Position numbers and translations under genes: made by a program. A stretch of DNA of 64,000 bases, taken from NCBI GenBank assembly GCA_020744425.1, contig JAGMUV010000018.1, positions 992,001 to 1,056,000 on the forward strand. Direction: 5' to 3'. Under the pieces are notes generated by a model that was given only the letters and a program-made list of their open reading frames with translations, did no database searches and was not told the DNA's origin. This stretch comes from Dactylonectria macrodidyma. Its lineage: Eukaryota; Ascomycota; Sordariomycetes; Hypocreales; Nectriaceae. This document shows positions 32,395 to 43,944 of the stretch, piece by piece (the first letter of the stretch is position 1; each line of letters starts with the position of its first letter).

Positions 32395-34671
32395 CTAAGT
32401 GGCCCCTCGTTCCTCCACATCCATGTTGGACTGGTCTTGAAGTGCCATCCCCGTACGGGCACCAAGAACCATCTCTAATTGCCTCTCCTCTCCGACGTCT
32501 CTAACTACTGTCATGAGTTTCCAAGTATGAGACCTCTGCACCCCTGATCCAACATTGCTCAATCTATCCGGTGCCTTCGACTGTAATGCCAGCGTAAGCA
32601 ACTGGCCAAAGCTTCCCCACGCGTAGCAAGTCCATGATTTCCGGGCAAACACCGTGACGGCCAAATGAAGGAGCGCAATTAAGATCTGAAGAAGCAGTGC
32701 TGAGAAGGTGAGTTGAATGGTCGTACTAACTCTAAACCCACAAGCGTACACATGCTGGAAGAATGTGTTGTAGATGGCCGTATAATTGGGGCTAGGAGAT
32801 GGTGAGTAGAGTTCAGAATCGGCTTTGATGTCTGTGGATCGAGATAATGCATTTGCCAAATAGACCGCGAGAAATGAAGTAACACATTGGGGAGCATAGC
32901 AGCCATGGTCGCCACCTCAGAAGTCCATCCCTTGCCGATAGGCTGGGTTCTGTCGCGAGGTGTCAAGAGAACTTGGAGGAACTCAGATATCTCTCAGCCA
33001 TTCAACTGTGATCTCGATGTGTTTCTCGCTACCAGATTTCTTCCGCATATATTTTAGGGCATCATCCAGTGGAAACTCGAGGCGGCTTTGCCTATTCGAT
33101 GATTCCTTCCGGTAGAGCCAAATCTCTGCCTCCACCCAACGGGCTTGAACAAGGCAAAGTTTTAGATCAATCCAAGGCACAAAGTGTTCATCATCCGGAG
33201 TCGACGAAGAATCAATGTCCAGGAAGGAGTAAGTAAGTAACATGCTTGCTATGATTAGCACAGGAAGCAGATATTGAATGTCCAGGGCGGTGGTGTTCAA
33301 TGGCCGGTAATCTTCGCTATCGGGGTCTGTGGAAATGTTCTTCAGAAACTCAAGTGTGTTATTGAATTTAAGAGTCACAGTAAAGTTGTCGTAGAGCCAG
33401 TCTCCCAAACCGAAAGTTGCTGACGTTTCATTTAATGAGCGAAGGACGCGATTTTCAGCACAGTGGACCGCCACCAGAGGTTGTTTCCATTTTTCCTTTC
33501 CAGAAGGCTTCAATGCCTCGGATCTAATGAGGGTTTGAGGCTCATCGTATAAGAACACGTCGCCCGCGAGTGAATCCAGGACAAATTCCATTGGCGTTAC
33601 GGCATAGGCTATCTGTCCCTGAAAACTTTGCTCTTGAAGAAAGCTGGCCATAGAAAGCGTAATTTGCCGATGAGGCGGTCCGCAGGGAGAGGGTGCTGTG
33701 ATATTTCCCACTACAGTTGGCTCCCCCACATTCGCCTACAGTGTCCCGAGGATTTGCAGTGTTGTCGAGAGATTTTGATTCACACAAGTCTGGTCGTCGA
33801 TAATAACGCATGTTTTGTGTTCCAGAACCTGTTGAGAGTCAAACTTTGTGGAGTAAGGGTCCTGTTTGACAAGGGAGCGGTAATAGGGGGTCACTGAGAG
33901 CTGCCACCAGTCGTAGCGAGGGATCATGGCAATAGCAGAGGATGGACCTTCTGTTAGACCCATAAGCGCAAAAATGAGTACCACCGCAGCGGTAACACCA
34001 TAGAATAATCGGTTTGAGGTCGGGTTCAGCGTTGCACACCAAAATATCTGGCTGACCAGGTATCGTAACGAAAAGCCGATGTTGAAGGGAGACGAAATGA
34101 AATTAAGTGGAATACTAATTTGATTAAGGAGGCCATAGCGAATTTGGCGTAGAAGGATGTCTGTTAGAGAGATCACAATTAAGCTTTTGTGCGCTTTGGC
34201 TGTGAATTGAAGAGTGTCGAGCTCCTCAGGAGTGGGATGGAATGGGGCCCAGCGTATGTTTTGGCATAAAGTACTCGCAGAGCTGCTATTACTAGCACTG
34301 CTGGCAAATGAAAGAGGATGAAATGCCAAAATTGCAGATGATCTGCTGTTGCTGCAAACTTCCTTTAGAGGCTCTTTGTTTTCCAAGTCTTTGAAGCGCT
34401 CACGCGGCTTATCCCTCAACTTCCCAATGCATGAGCGAAAAAAATGCATCTTTAGCGGTACAGAGCTTGGAAAACTCGTGGGTGCCGTATCACTATATGG
34501 GGTATATATTCCTGGTTCTCTAAATGAAGGCCAAGCGGATGGTTTCGTGGTCGGTGAACCCGCTTCGTTCATCAGGTCCATTTCGAAAAGGTTGTCCGTT
34601 TCAGCATCACGCGAGTACGGAAAATCTCGCTCAAACTGAGCTGGCGTGTCGTGTTGATATCTCTGTGCCAT
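32395..34671 (-). pseudogene. Broken gene for a large fungal multi-pass membrane protein (copy A)
   Basis: The frame opening at 34671 encodes a polar N-terminus, then HKSLIVISLTDILLRQIRYGLL and LNFISSPFNIGFSLRYL, characteristic of an unnamed fungal membrane family. It goes on to a TM helix, a large extracellular part (YYRSLVKQDPYSTKF) and the segment ending LQILGTL. At 33736-33738 an in-frame TAG interrupts it, and the same frame continues with GEPTVVGNITAPSPCGPPHR for about 245 codons. Around 32965-32985 the frame shifts after VEWLRDI, and near 32860-32885 it shifts again before the C-terminal helix FSALLLQILIALLHLAVTVF. I found no GT-AG intron that restores these joins convincingly. Three lesions make this a pseudogene. 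It is a relative of the gene at 60214-62820. Confidence 0.72.
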
Positions 34672-37163
34672 CCTCTAAGTTGTGCCTGCTGCCTGGGCGG
34701 CGTCCGATGACGTTATCATAGTGGTGTTGTTAAGGGATTCTCAATATTCTCATTATTTTCAAGATTCATTAACCGTTAAGAAACGGTCTAAAGTATCCTA
34801 TCCCGTAATAATGCAATCATGCTCTGGGCCTGACGGCGGCGGAAATATTGTGAACCTAGCCCGGTTGGGCAGCCACACTTTGCACATTCTTAGCCCATGT
34901 GTAAGTTGGCTGACCACACTAATATTCTCAGCCGCACGTGGAAGCGTTTTTTATGCGAAGGATATGCATGACTGTAACTTAATGAAGTCCAATGCGAACA
35001 AAGTACTCTCACACATGAGAACGAACTAAGCCCGCGAGTGGCGATGCGTGTGGGCACGGCATTGGATCGAACCCGCATTCATGTCCCATCTGAAGATGAC
35101 GCTCTGTGAGACCAGCTATGTATGTGGAGAGGAATTCAACGGAACTTTCCGCGCCACAGCCACATCCCCGCGTAAAATATTCTATTGGAGTATTTTATTT
35201 ACACTTTCGCGCGTGGCTACAGGCGTGAGAATAGACCAAACACATAGGGTGAAAAAAGCCATCTCCGTTTTTCTTCGGCGACCTTACTCAGTGATGAACT
35301 CCAACGCGGGTGACAAATATTTGCCTGCTACAAGAGCAGCCTGCATAGACAATGCGGTAACCTGTGCGAGGCGCAAAGCGTGACAGATATCGGACAAATG
35401 GGCGGCGGCGATGCCGATGGGGCTCCGCCTTGGCAACGGTAGATAATTAAATGAGGCTCGGCCTGAAACACGGTACAAAGATTGCTGCTCACTAAGGCAG
35501 AAGGTATTGCAATAGGCTCGTTCATGGGTGGCGCCTGATAATATTTTGCATCATACTGGACTTAATAAGCGAGCCGGACACGCAAGGGAGTGTCAATACT
35601 TGCCTACAATATCAAGAGAGCACTCATGATAGCCCTAGCAGCAGCGGGCATAGCAGCTCCCACAACAACTCTTACGGTAGCGATCGACGCGATTGTCTGG
35701 CAACACTTCGGCTGTTGGGACCTTGTCTGTGTTCAAATGCACCTAAGCTCTGATGCCCGGCATTTGAAGACGTATGTGCCAGCAGTTAATCTGCTGCGCC
35801 GCCTGCGATTGCGATTCCTAGCACCTAGTTTGATTGTCTGTGTAGGACCGGGCTGCACTTATTGCTGGCCGTAGCGTTGAGCCAGCCAGCTCCGTATTCT
35901 GGCCAATTCCCTGCTTGGTATGTTCGGACGCCGCCAGGGCTGACAATTGGAGATGATGGCTGCATGTCACTCATCCACACCTCATGGACCGATTCAGGGC
36001 TGAAATCTGCACTGTGAGGGGCGGCAAGGAGGGCATTTACATGGAAGGGCGATAGGTACGGGCGAATCAACTGATCAGAGGATGTCTGGTATGAGTTTGT
36101 AAAGCCTAAATGTGCGAAGGGATAGCATGCATACTTTTACACTTGTTGGGGGCATCTCCTTAAAGGCCTGGAGGGTGCCACGCAGTTGGGCTTCTGCTAT
36201 TTACGACTGGCAATAGGTCGACAACATTAGTGGCGAGATTTTCCCTGCAGACCTAGTAGCTTCAAGCATAGAGGAGCGGCTAAAGCAACTTATCCCCTCA
36301 CCGTTCGACGATGCACTTCCGACCTTGCTGGGCGTCAAATCAATGATCCGTATTGCCAGGTCGATCACAGCCGGCCGACACTTGTGACCCAACGCCAACA
36401 CGTTAACCAGTTGATCCACTAGCTGCACCGGGAGAGTGGTGGGGGAGGTCTTGGCTGAACGCCGAGAGGTCGATGTTTTCTTCAGCTTGCTGTGGCCCTG
36501 ATGGCATGCGACCATACTGACTTTAGGCAAAACTTTTCGAGTCCAGTCTCGCTGTAAAGATGTTCTCTCTCGTCTTCAGAGACCGTGGGACCGTCGCGGG
36601 TACACTACAGCAATAAACGTCACTGGACCTTCAGCAGGGCAGACAGTTGATGGTGTTCAGCAATTATTTGGCATCGGAATTACGCAGGGTGGAGTTTGGC
36701 AGAGAGGCACCTGCGTGGAGATTGAGGGCGGTAGGGCTGTGTTCGGTTATGAGAAAGGAGGCCGCCATGGCTGGCTTGAGTGGCGTCTCAAAATCGGACA
36801 TGTTCCTTACTGTCCTACATGACATTGCAGTGTGATGGTGGGCGCCCAACGCCGTGGCTGAGTCCATGGTGGACCCAGACCTCGGTCCATGATGGCCACA
36901 ATGAATGCTTGGTTCTGAGATATCCCTCAGGTTGGCTAGCGAGCTGTTACTGACGCCCCTACCATAGCGCACAGCCGAGTGACGTTATTGTGTGTAGCTA
37001 TGAAATCGGGGCTGAAAACATCCAACCCTCGCAGCCTGACGTAACAACCCACGGAACCCAGGTTCAAAACTTGGACCCCTCCCCAGAGGTGGTTGGTGCA
37101 AGGTTGCTCCATGTCTCAACTCCTCGTGCCATTTTGTCCTTGATAGTCTTAATGAGATTAGTG
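34672..37163. other. Gene-poor region, 2.5 kb
   Basis: No gene can be supported. The minus-strand frame 35825-36070 reads somewhat protein-like (RPYLSPFHVNALLAAPHSAD), and the plus strand at 36219-36370 carries an acidic helical-looking stretch. Neither recalls a family I can name, and both are broken. They may be decayed genes. The last 300 bp must contain the promoter of the kelch gene. Confidence 0.35.
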
Positions 37164-39336
37164 ATGACATCGTTGGGAACACATCCCGTCCGGCCGATAT
37201 CGACCGCGACCCTTTCACAGTCATGGATTGGCATTCGAAATCAAGCGCTGATAGCACAGCTATTGTTGTTCTTCGTTCATTGGGCTACTGCCAAAAACCC
37301 TAGGGACGACTTCTGTCGAAGGTTCTCACACCAGACGACGGTCATCGATGACAAGCTATATATCGATGGTGGCTGGGTGAATTTCCAGGGCTTTCAAGAA
37401 GATCACATCAATGCCTCCAGTACGTCGAATCCGTAAGATATGGAATTGGTTTTGGCGACCATGAATTGGAGTAATAAGTCTTTGGCTAATCATAGTGAAG
37501 ATACTTGGCTGGGATATCACGATCTCGACAAGCTTGTAGACGAATGGCCCGATTTGATCATCGATCTGAACAAGAACGACAGGCAAGCCAACCTCGTGCG
37601 TTTGATTTACAGAAGCCGATTCTACTCCATAGATTTATTTTCCCGTACTCGAGATTAATCAGGTAAAAGGACATTACTGACGATGGCATTGTAGTATTCC
37701 AGTAGTAAGTGGTGGTGTTCTATGGGGTGATGACGTTAATAAGCGATTCTACCTCTATGGTGGAGAGTGGAATGTTGGGTATGCACAAGAATTCTACCAC
37801 ATTTTGAGTTATGATATTCTTTACGACACGTGGGACGACTTTGGATTGCCCCGTATCAACCCCCCGCCGAAGATTGCTTCCTTTGGCGCCGGAGTCGGCG
37901 TATCACAAACCGGTATGGGTTACTATTATGGCGGCTGGATAAGCAATTCCTCGATGAGCGGGTGGACTCAACCGCGAACAATGAGCTCAAATCTCTACAC
38001 ATACGCCTACGACTCAGAAAAGTTCGCCCAAGGAGCCAGCCCAGACGACAAACCCAGAGCTGAAGGCGCAATGGTATGGATCCCGGCTGGCGATCCCCTC
38101 GGACTGCTTATATACATGGGAGGTGTTGTCAGTCCGGATGGTAATGGCACGGAAGCCCCCCAGCCATTTGACGAGATCTTTGTGTTTGATGCCACAGGCA
38201 ATTCATGGTCGACTCAGACGGCAACAGGCGAGATACCGCAAAATAGACGCCAGTTCTGTATTGATGTGGCCTGGGCACCCGACAAATCAAGTTTCAACAT
38301 GTAAGTGTTCATAACATTCTCAGTGACAGAGAGCGCAATACTAAGAAAGGAAAGCTACCTCTGGGGAGGCCTGAGTGTCCCTCCCCCAGCTGTGAATACG
38401 ACATCATACAACGATATATACATCTTGACGCTCCCCTCGTTTATCTGGGTGAAGGCCTTCCCTGACCACCATGGAAACGCCACGCTGCCACCAGAATATG
38501 GACATTATAGTGCTTCCTGCAACATGGTCAAGTCGATGTCACAGCTAATGGTCATCGGCGGCACGTACACGGACACGGATAACTGCGACCTGGCGTACGA
38601 CATATGGGCGCAGCACAATTTTTGGACGGGAACGTTTAACAACCAGGGCAACAACGAGACGTACTGGGCACAGTACGATTCCAGCGTCACCAGCAACGTG
38701 GTCCCTGTCGACGTGTATAGCGTCGTTGGTGGGGACAAGAACGGCAACGCAAAGCTCAAGAAACCGAAGGCAGGATTTGACTCGGCCAGCAGGCCTATCC
38801 TCGAAGAGCTGATGGGACGGAGGCCATCGATTTCGCAGCGTACTCCGACCCGGTCCATTACCGTCCCGACCAACTTGTCGACGCCGTCGCCTTCTCCTAG
38901 TTCCGGGCTCTCTACCGGTGCCATCGTCGGCATCGCTATCGGCGGCGCCATCGGACTAGCGCTCATACTGCTTGCGTGGTTCTGTATCGGCAGGAGGGTC
39001 GTCCGTCGTCGGGAGGAGCGGCGCCGATCCGAAATGAGGCAGTACAGCATCGTCAGCAGCACGGCGGGAGTACCGGGTATGGCCAGCCCTCACACGTTCA
39101 TGGGGATGCCCATCGGTGCTGGAAGTCCGGAGCTGGCAACCCCGCCGCCGCCGTCTGAACTTCCTACACAGCAGGACAGTAACATGGGCATGGGCATCGT
39201 CATCGTCAGCGAGTTACCCCAGCCACAGAACAGGATGGACCACAAAGGCGCCGTTTCCCCTGTTCACATGGCTCCATCTCAAGGCCATTCTCCCGCTCCC
39301 GCTCCTAGCTTAACCCCGGAAGCGCACACATTATGA
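37164..39336 (+). CDS. Kelch-repeat protein with signal sequence and C-terminal TM helix
   Basis: A cell-surface beta-propeller protein of a common fungal galactose-oxidase/kelch group. Exons 37164-37432, 37496-37582, 37695-38300 and 38355-39336 give 647 residues. The second intron (37583-37694) uses a GC donor (AG|GCAAGC); the first (GTAAGA) and third (GTAAGT) use GT. A hydrophobic stretch QLLLFFVHWATA near residue 35 acts as signal or anchor. Kelch blades show as YIDGG, FYLYGGEW, GYYYGGW, LIYMGGV, IYLWGGL and LMVIGGTY. Near residue 510 a Ser/Thr/Pro-rich stalk leads into the single TM helix GAIVGIAIGGAIGLALILLAW, followed by a basic RRVVRRREERRR tail and a Pro-rich cytosolic part. The start is uncertain: ATGs at 37152 and 37164 are both in frame, and an upstream exon is possible. 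Ligand or enzymatic activity is unknown. Confidence 0.82.
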
Positions 39337-40259
39337 TTCCCTTATTTAACGGAAAGGGGGGGGAGGGAGAGCTTTGCTTCATATTCCAATTGCTTGTCGA
39401 TGCTGGGATTTGTTGCCCATAATTCCTGTTTACATCTAACGCGAGACTATTGGCAAGCTAAGATACGTACGAAAGGCTTTTATGTATTTGGTGCTTCGGA
39501 TTTTGACTCGCCAATTTTCCTGGATATGAGAAGAACAAGCTTCACGTATTAATGGTAGTTGTCATCATTATGAGGCGATACTCAACCTTGAACGTCCAAA
39601 TTTAAGGAACAGAACAGGGATGAGGAAGAACAAGAACAGACTGAATTGAATCCGAGAAGCGGTATGGAAACTTGGAAAGTGGGAGGCACCATCAATGGAG
39701 CGCACTAGTCTAGTTGCAGGCCGATATTAACTCGCCCAATGCTGTGGACCGAAAGATCCCGGTTCCGTCTCGCGGCTGCAAGCATGATCACTGTTAATCT
39801 GCGCCCCACATACAGAAAATAGACACATTTTGATTGCTTATCTCCGATGACTTGCCGCAAAGTCACTGTTCATTATCGTGGTGCGTATGCGTGGCCGCAG
39901 GTTTATTGACAAAAAGCAACAAAACAACCACAGGACCGCTGTTTGCCGCCCCGCATTATCGTGTCTTGCAGATGAATGTGCTGGCCGGCATGAATCCGAA
40001 GTGGACCGACCCACAGCGATGTGGCCATGCCTGTCATTGACTGGTTGCATTGGCTTGTATTTTCAGATCGTCAAGCTGGGCTGAACTGGGGCATCAGCCT
40101 CCAATCTCACCCGTCACTATTTCAATATTCGCCTATATAAGACGTCGTTGCTTCGACCAGACTAAGAAGAAGCATCCAGATCATTCTGCCAACGTCTTCA
40201 ACACCTCCACCTCAATCTTACTCTTCCTGTTCCCACCGGCACCTACCTAAACAGTCAAC
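39337..40259. other. Intergenic, promoter of the small 40.26-kb gene
   Basis: No gene is supported. A G-run follows the kelch stop codon, and a TATA element lies at 40134-40140. Confidence 0.45.
40134..40140 (+). promoter_or_regulatory. TATA box of the small 76-residue gene
   Basis: TATATAA stands 120 nt before the ATG at 40260, the same spacing as in the transporter at 20280. It is followed by a pyrimidine-rich leader, as in strongly expressed fungal genes. Confidence 0.55.
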
Positions 40260-40678
40260 ATGTCTTCTCCCAACACGTAAGATGCCCTCCCACCCCCTTT
40301 CGGATACACATTGCTGTCTTTCTACTCGGCGTGTATCTCCTAGGCCCATCTTTCAACCCTCCTGCTTACCATCAATGTTTCCATTCTCGGCCACGTCTGA
40401 TCTGACATCCAATAGCACCTTCGACACCACCGAGAACCGTCAGTTCGTGGTCCCTCTGCCTACCTCTACTGCCCTCTCCGCTCCAGCTGGTAAGTCATCG
40501 TGGTTCCATACTCTTGACCAGTACTAATATGTCTCCAGGCCAGCTTCTGAAGGGTGCCACCGACGCCGAGGGCAAGAACACCTCTGCCGCCCTCCTTGTT
40601 GGTGTCAAACTTGACCTCGAGGCTGAGGTTCACTTGACTGCCCGCGTTAAGGGTGATCTTTGTGTTGGTCTTTACTAG
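40260..40678 (+). CDS. Small conserved fungal protein, 76 residues, two introns
   Basis: Exons 40260-40276, 40416-40489 and 40539-40678 join exactly to 76 residues plus TAG. Introns are 139 bp (GTAAGA...ATAG) and 49 bp (GTAAGT...CCAG with TACTAAT-type branch). The protein has NRQFVVPLP near the N-terminus, a GQLLKGATDAEGKN turn, and an alternating hydrophobic/charged stretch (VGVKLDLEAEVHLTARVKGD) that predicts beta-strands. No signal peptide or Cys cluster is present. I recognise the pattern from other filamentous fungi but know no function. A strong TATA box, long pyrimidine-rich leader and a large first intron suggest a highly or conditionally expressed gene. Confidence 0.72.
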
Positions 40679-41065
40679 GCTATGAGTGATCATTGATTCA
40701 TTTAGATTTGGTTCATGGCTTAATTACTACACTCCTTTAAAGCCAGACATTTGATGAAATACACTTCTCAACCTGCGACTCGCAGACCTTTACAATAGAT
40801 CCGTCGTCAGTCAACCTGGTGAGTCTTCGTGCACACGTTTACTCGTAATCTCAATTTCTTTGAGTTTGGGATAAATGGATTAAAATTTGCATTGGCATCT
40901 TACAACTACAATAAGTGTTTTATATAATAAATGAGTCCGGTACTCAAATGAGAGGCAAGAGTCTAAGTGTTCAACTTCTATTAAGCCGTAAAACGCATGG
41001 CTTTCAGTATCAAGCATATGCCGAAAGACATGATTCGTCTTCTATCGATCGCAGATCATTTAAAA
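40679..41065. other. Intergenic, no gene
   Basis: AT-rich space between convergent genes, probably both 3' regions. Confidence 0.4.
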
Positions 41066-42089
41066 TTAAGTGAACAGGTCACAATTCATGTACCTAAGTT
41101 CCGTATCACACGCAACGGTGATAACAGTCTTGCCCGATCCAAGTTCTTTGGCAAGCCGGAGAGCGCCGGCAACATTCAGCCCTGTCGAAGTTCCCACCAA
41201 GAGACCTTCCTCCTTGGCTAGCCGACGGCACATGACCCTGGCTTCCTATTCTTCGATAGCCCAAGAGTCATCATACAGGTTTTTGCTAAGAAGAGGCGGG
41301 ATAATGCCGATACCGATACCCTCGATATGATGGGTTCCGGTTCGACCCTCGGAAATGCAAGGCGACGACGCGGGCTCGAGAATCGCAACTCGACACTCGG
41401 GCCATCGGCTTTTCAAGACGTCAGCAACACCCATGACCATGCCAGCAGTCCCGACAGCGCCACAGAATGCATCAATCCCGTTTGGGAATTGGCTTGTCAG
41501 CTCTGACCCGAGCACCTGGTATCCCACGACGGCGTCACGGTTGTTGAACTGATCAGTCCAGTAGATTTGAGGATCTTTCGTGTGTTCTGCGACTCGTCGG
41601 GTCATCGAGGGTATGAGATCAGCACGGATCTTGCCGGAGGGACTTTGGATGATGTCGACTTTAGTGCCAAAAGCCCTCATCGTCTGCAGCTTCTCGAGGG
41701 CGAACGCATTTGAAGACACCACGAGACCTTTGAGACCCTTAGCTGCGCAGACGAGTGCCAACAATGACCCGATACTTCCGCCCGCTTGCTTCGACCACCG
41801 TCATCCCTGCTTTGAGGCCGCCTCTTTTTTCAGCTGCTTCGATCATGGACTTCGCCATTCGGTCTTTGTATGGCCCGGTCGGGTTGAAGTACTCGAGCTT
41901 GAGAAAAATATTTGCATAGCCTTCCCGGACGATATGTTTGAGGCGGACACATGGTGTATTGCCAATGGTATCAAGCACGGTGTCAGTCGGAGGGGAAACC
42001 GTGGTGTCTGGCCGGATGATAATAAGGAGAGAGGGTGGGTAAGAAAGGCGCCATGTGAAGTAGCAAGGTTTCTGACATAAGATAATCAC
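41066..42089 (-). pseudogene. Cysteine synthase-like PLP enzyme, disrupted
   Basis: The sequence clearly belongs to the cysteine synthase/cystathionine beta-synthase fold-II PLP family. It has DTIGNTPCVRL near the start, NPTGPYKDRMA carrying the PLP lysine (usual form NPTGSxKDR), and the GTAGMVMGVADVLKSRWP segment of the PLP-binding loop. The C-terminal EEGLLVGTSTGLNVAGALRLA is followed by DTELRY...DLF. Two lesions break it. Just after VVEAS, the G-rich substrate loop shifts frame by one nucleotide (about 41765-41780). An in-frame TAG sits at 41246-41248, between AIEE and EARVM. After each lesion the family sequence continues. No confident in-frame ATG start is seen; the frame opens at 42089. 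It is probably a recently inactivated gene. The PYK for SxK change near the PLP lysine may predate inactivation. Confidence 0.82.
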
Positions 42090-42622
42090 TCAAAAATAGA
42101 CGTGGAAACTGTCACTGTGGAAAGGTATTAGTCAGTTAGGCTGGTGAAACCACCAACCAAAACTCATGTAATTTTTCCGAGCGACAGATTGACGTAATTA
42201 GAGAGCCACCATTTCTAACTGGCTCAAGGACTCTGTCCTCGCATGCTTTCTCCACCATCTCAACACTGAGAATTCATCAATCCAATTATTTTCACCATAG
42301 CAATCAACCTGCTTATGCGATGGGGGACGAGTCATGGGTGGGAGCAGCATTTCAGCTGTGCGGGGTAATTTTCCAGCTCCGCAGGATGACGGATGAACTC
42401 AATCCCTGAAGGAGAGCAGTGACAAGCTCGCTGACATCCTCGAAAGGCTAACCTCGTTGGTGTATTCTTGAGATTGGTTAAGTGAGGCGAGGGGGTGGAT
42501 GAGACTGTGTCATCGATTGAAGTCTATCGTGAATATTTAAATGAAAGCTGTTTTCCCTTGTTGTCGATCTTCACTCAATCACTTCAGGACTTTCACTCTT
42601 CTACCACCTTTCCTTAATCGAC
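42090..42622. other. Divergent promoter region, no gene
   Basis: The region separates the disrupted PLP gene (minus) and the CENP-V/GFA gene (plus) and would contain both promoters. No motif is called. Confidence 0.4.
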
Positions 42623-43097
42623 ATGGCTTCTCAGACTTCTGGTTCCTGCCTCTGCGGCGCTACTGCTTACTCGTACACCGGTGAGCCGGTTATGCGGGTA
42701 ATACTTTCCAAACTTCTTCAATAATTATTCCTATTAGCTTATCAATGACCAGGCTACCTGCTATTGTACCCCTTGCCGCAAAGTTTCCGGCGCAACCAAC
42801 ACCCTCACCTTCGCCGTTCCCGCGGATAAGTTCACCCTTACAAAGGGACAGCCCAAGTCATATGCAGCCGAGCATGAGTATGGAATGACACTCACCATTT
42901 TCTTCTGTCCCGACTGCGGAGGTGCTTTGTGGAAGGAGGCTTCGGCACAGCAGTTCAAAGGCTTGAAGTTGGTCCAGGCAGGAACGTTGACTGATGCGAA
43001 GAAGTTGAATGAGAAGGTAGATGCGGAGTTTTATGTTCCGGAGAGGGCTTCGTGGCTCGTTCCGATCGAAGCCGCCACTCAGAACGAGAACTTTTAG
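42623..43097 (+). CDS. CENP-V/GFA domain protein (glutathione-dependent formaldehyde-activating-like)
   Basis: Exons 42623-42697 and 42753-43097 (55-bp intron GTAATA...CCAG) give 139 residues, the normal length. The zinc ligands of the fold are all present: GSCLCGA near residue 9, CYCTPCRK near 28 and FFCPDCGG near 75. A GFA fold binds structural zinc; in GFA itself it promotes the adduct of formaldehyde with glutathione, but most fungal paralogues are uncharacterised. No signal peptide is visible, so the protein is expected in the cytosol. It is the only clearly intact enzyme gene between 40 and 47 kb. Confidence 0.9.
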
Positions 43098-43944
43098 GTT
43101 GCACAGTCGCTCTGCTACCAGTCATTTCATTTGATTCATCTCCATTATGATGCCAACCGCCTGTTCAAAGTTCATGAGTTTGTGATTTTGTAATGTGACG
43201 TTTGCTATTCCTGGCTTTGAGAAACTTAATACTCAGCAACTCCCAAATGCCACTGTGAATCAGGCAATGCTGCTCAGAGCATAAGCGCCAAAAGTTCGCG
43301 CTGGCATCGATGGAGTCCAATCGACATAGCTAAATATAGAGACTTTATGAATACGTATTTTAAGAGCAGATTCATATGGAATAATCTCGCCTTGGCTATT
43401 ACAGAGAAAACGAGGGATTCATTCAACACCCTTAGTGGAGATGATCTGAACAGCCTATTTAACATTTCCATTCAGAGGTTCTTTCGATGTTTCGACAGTG
43501 CATGCCATTAAGATTTAATTCCATGTAATAGAGATCTTAGAGCCTCAATACACACATAGCCTACTAGTTAAGAGTCTCTTGCCGCAAGTCTTCGGCGTCG
43601 TTCTTCCATAACTTGATATTTAACAGAAATGGAATCTTATGTACCCTAACTTATCACCTGGAGTAAAAAACGAAACCTATGTCATCATGCGTCAACTCGC
43701 TAAATAACCGACTTATTACGCAAAATTAGTCCCAAAGCATGTATCTATCTTGATATGACCCCATACACCCTTAGCATCAACCGTCATGATGGCAATTAGT
43801 ACAGTAGTTAAGCGTGATTTGGCACGTGTTTGAAAGATAGGCAGTACCGCATTTGAGTACGCCATTATTGTACTTCATGTGTTGGACGCTATCAGGATAT
43901 TAGAACGGGTTAAGTCGTAACATTTAGACAGGCTGGCGGCTAAT
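43098..43944. other. Intergenic, nothing recognised
   Basis: AT-rich 850 bp with only short frames. No gene, RNA or repeat can be supported. Confidence 0.4.

Noticed and set aside
35041..35140. tRNA-like GGTTCGATCC on the minus strand with an AGAGCGTC block upstream
   Set aside because: T-stem, anticodon stem and acceptor stem do not pair, and the D-loop GG is missing. At best it is a very old tRNA remnant.
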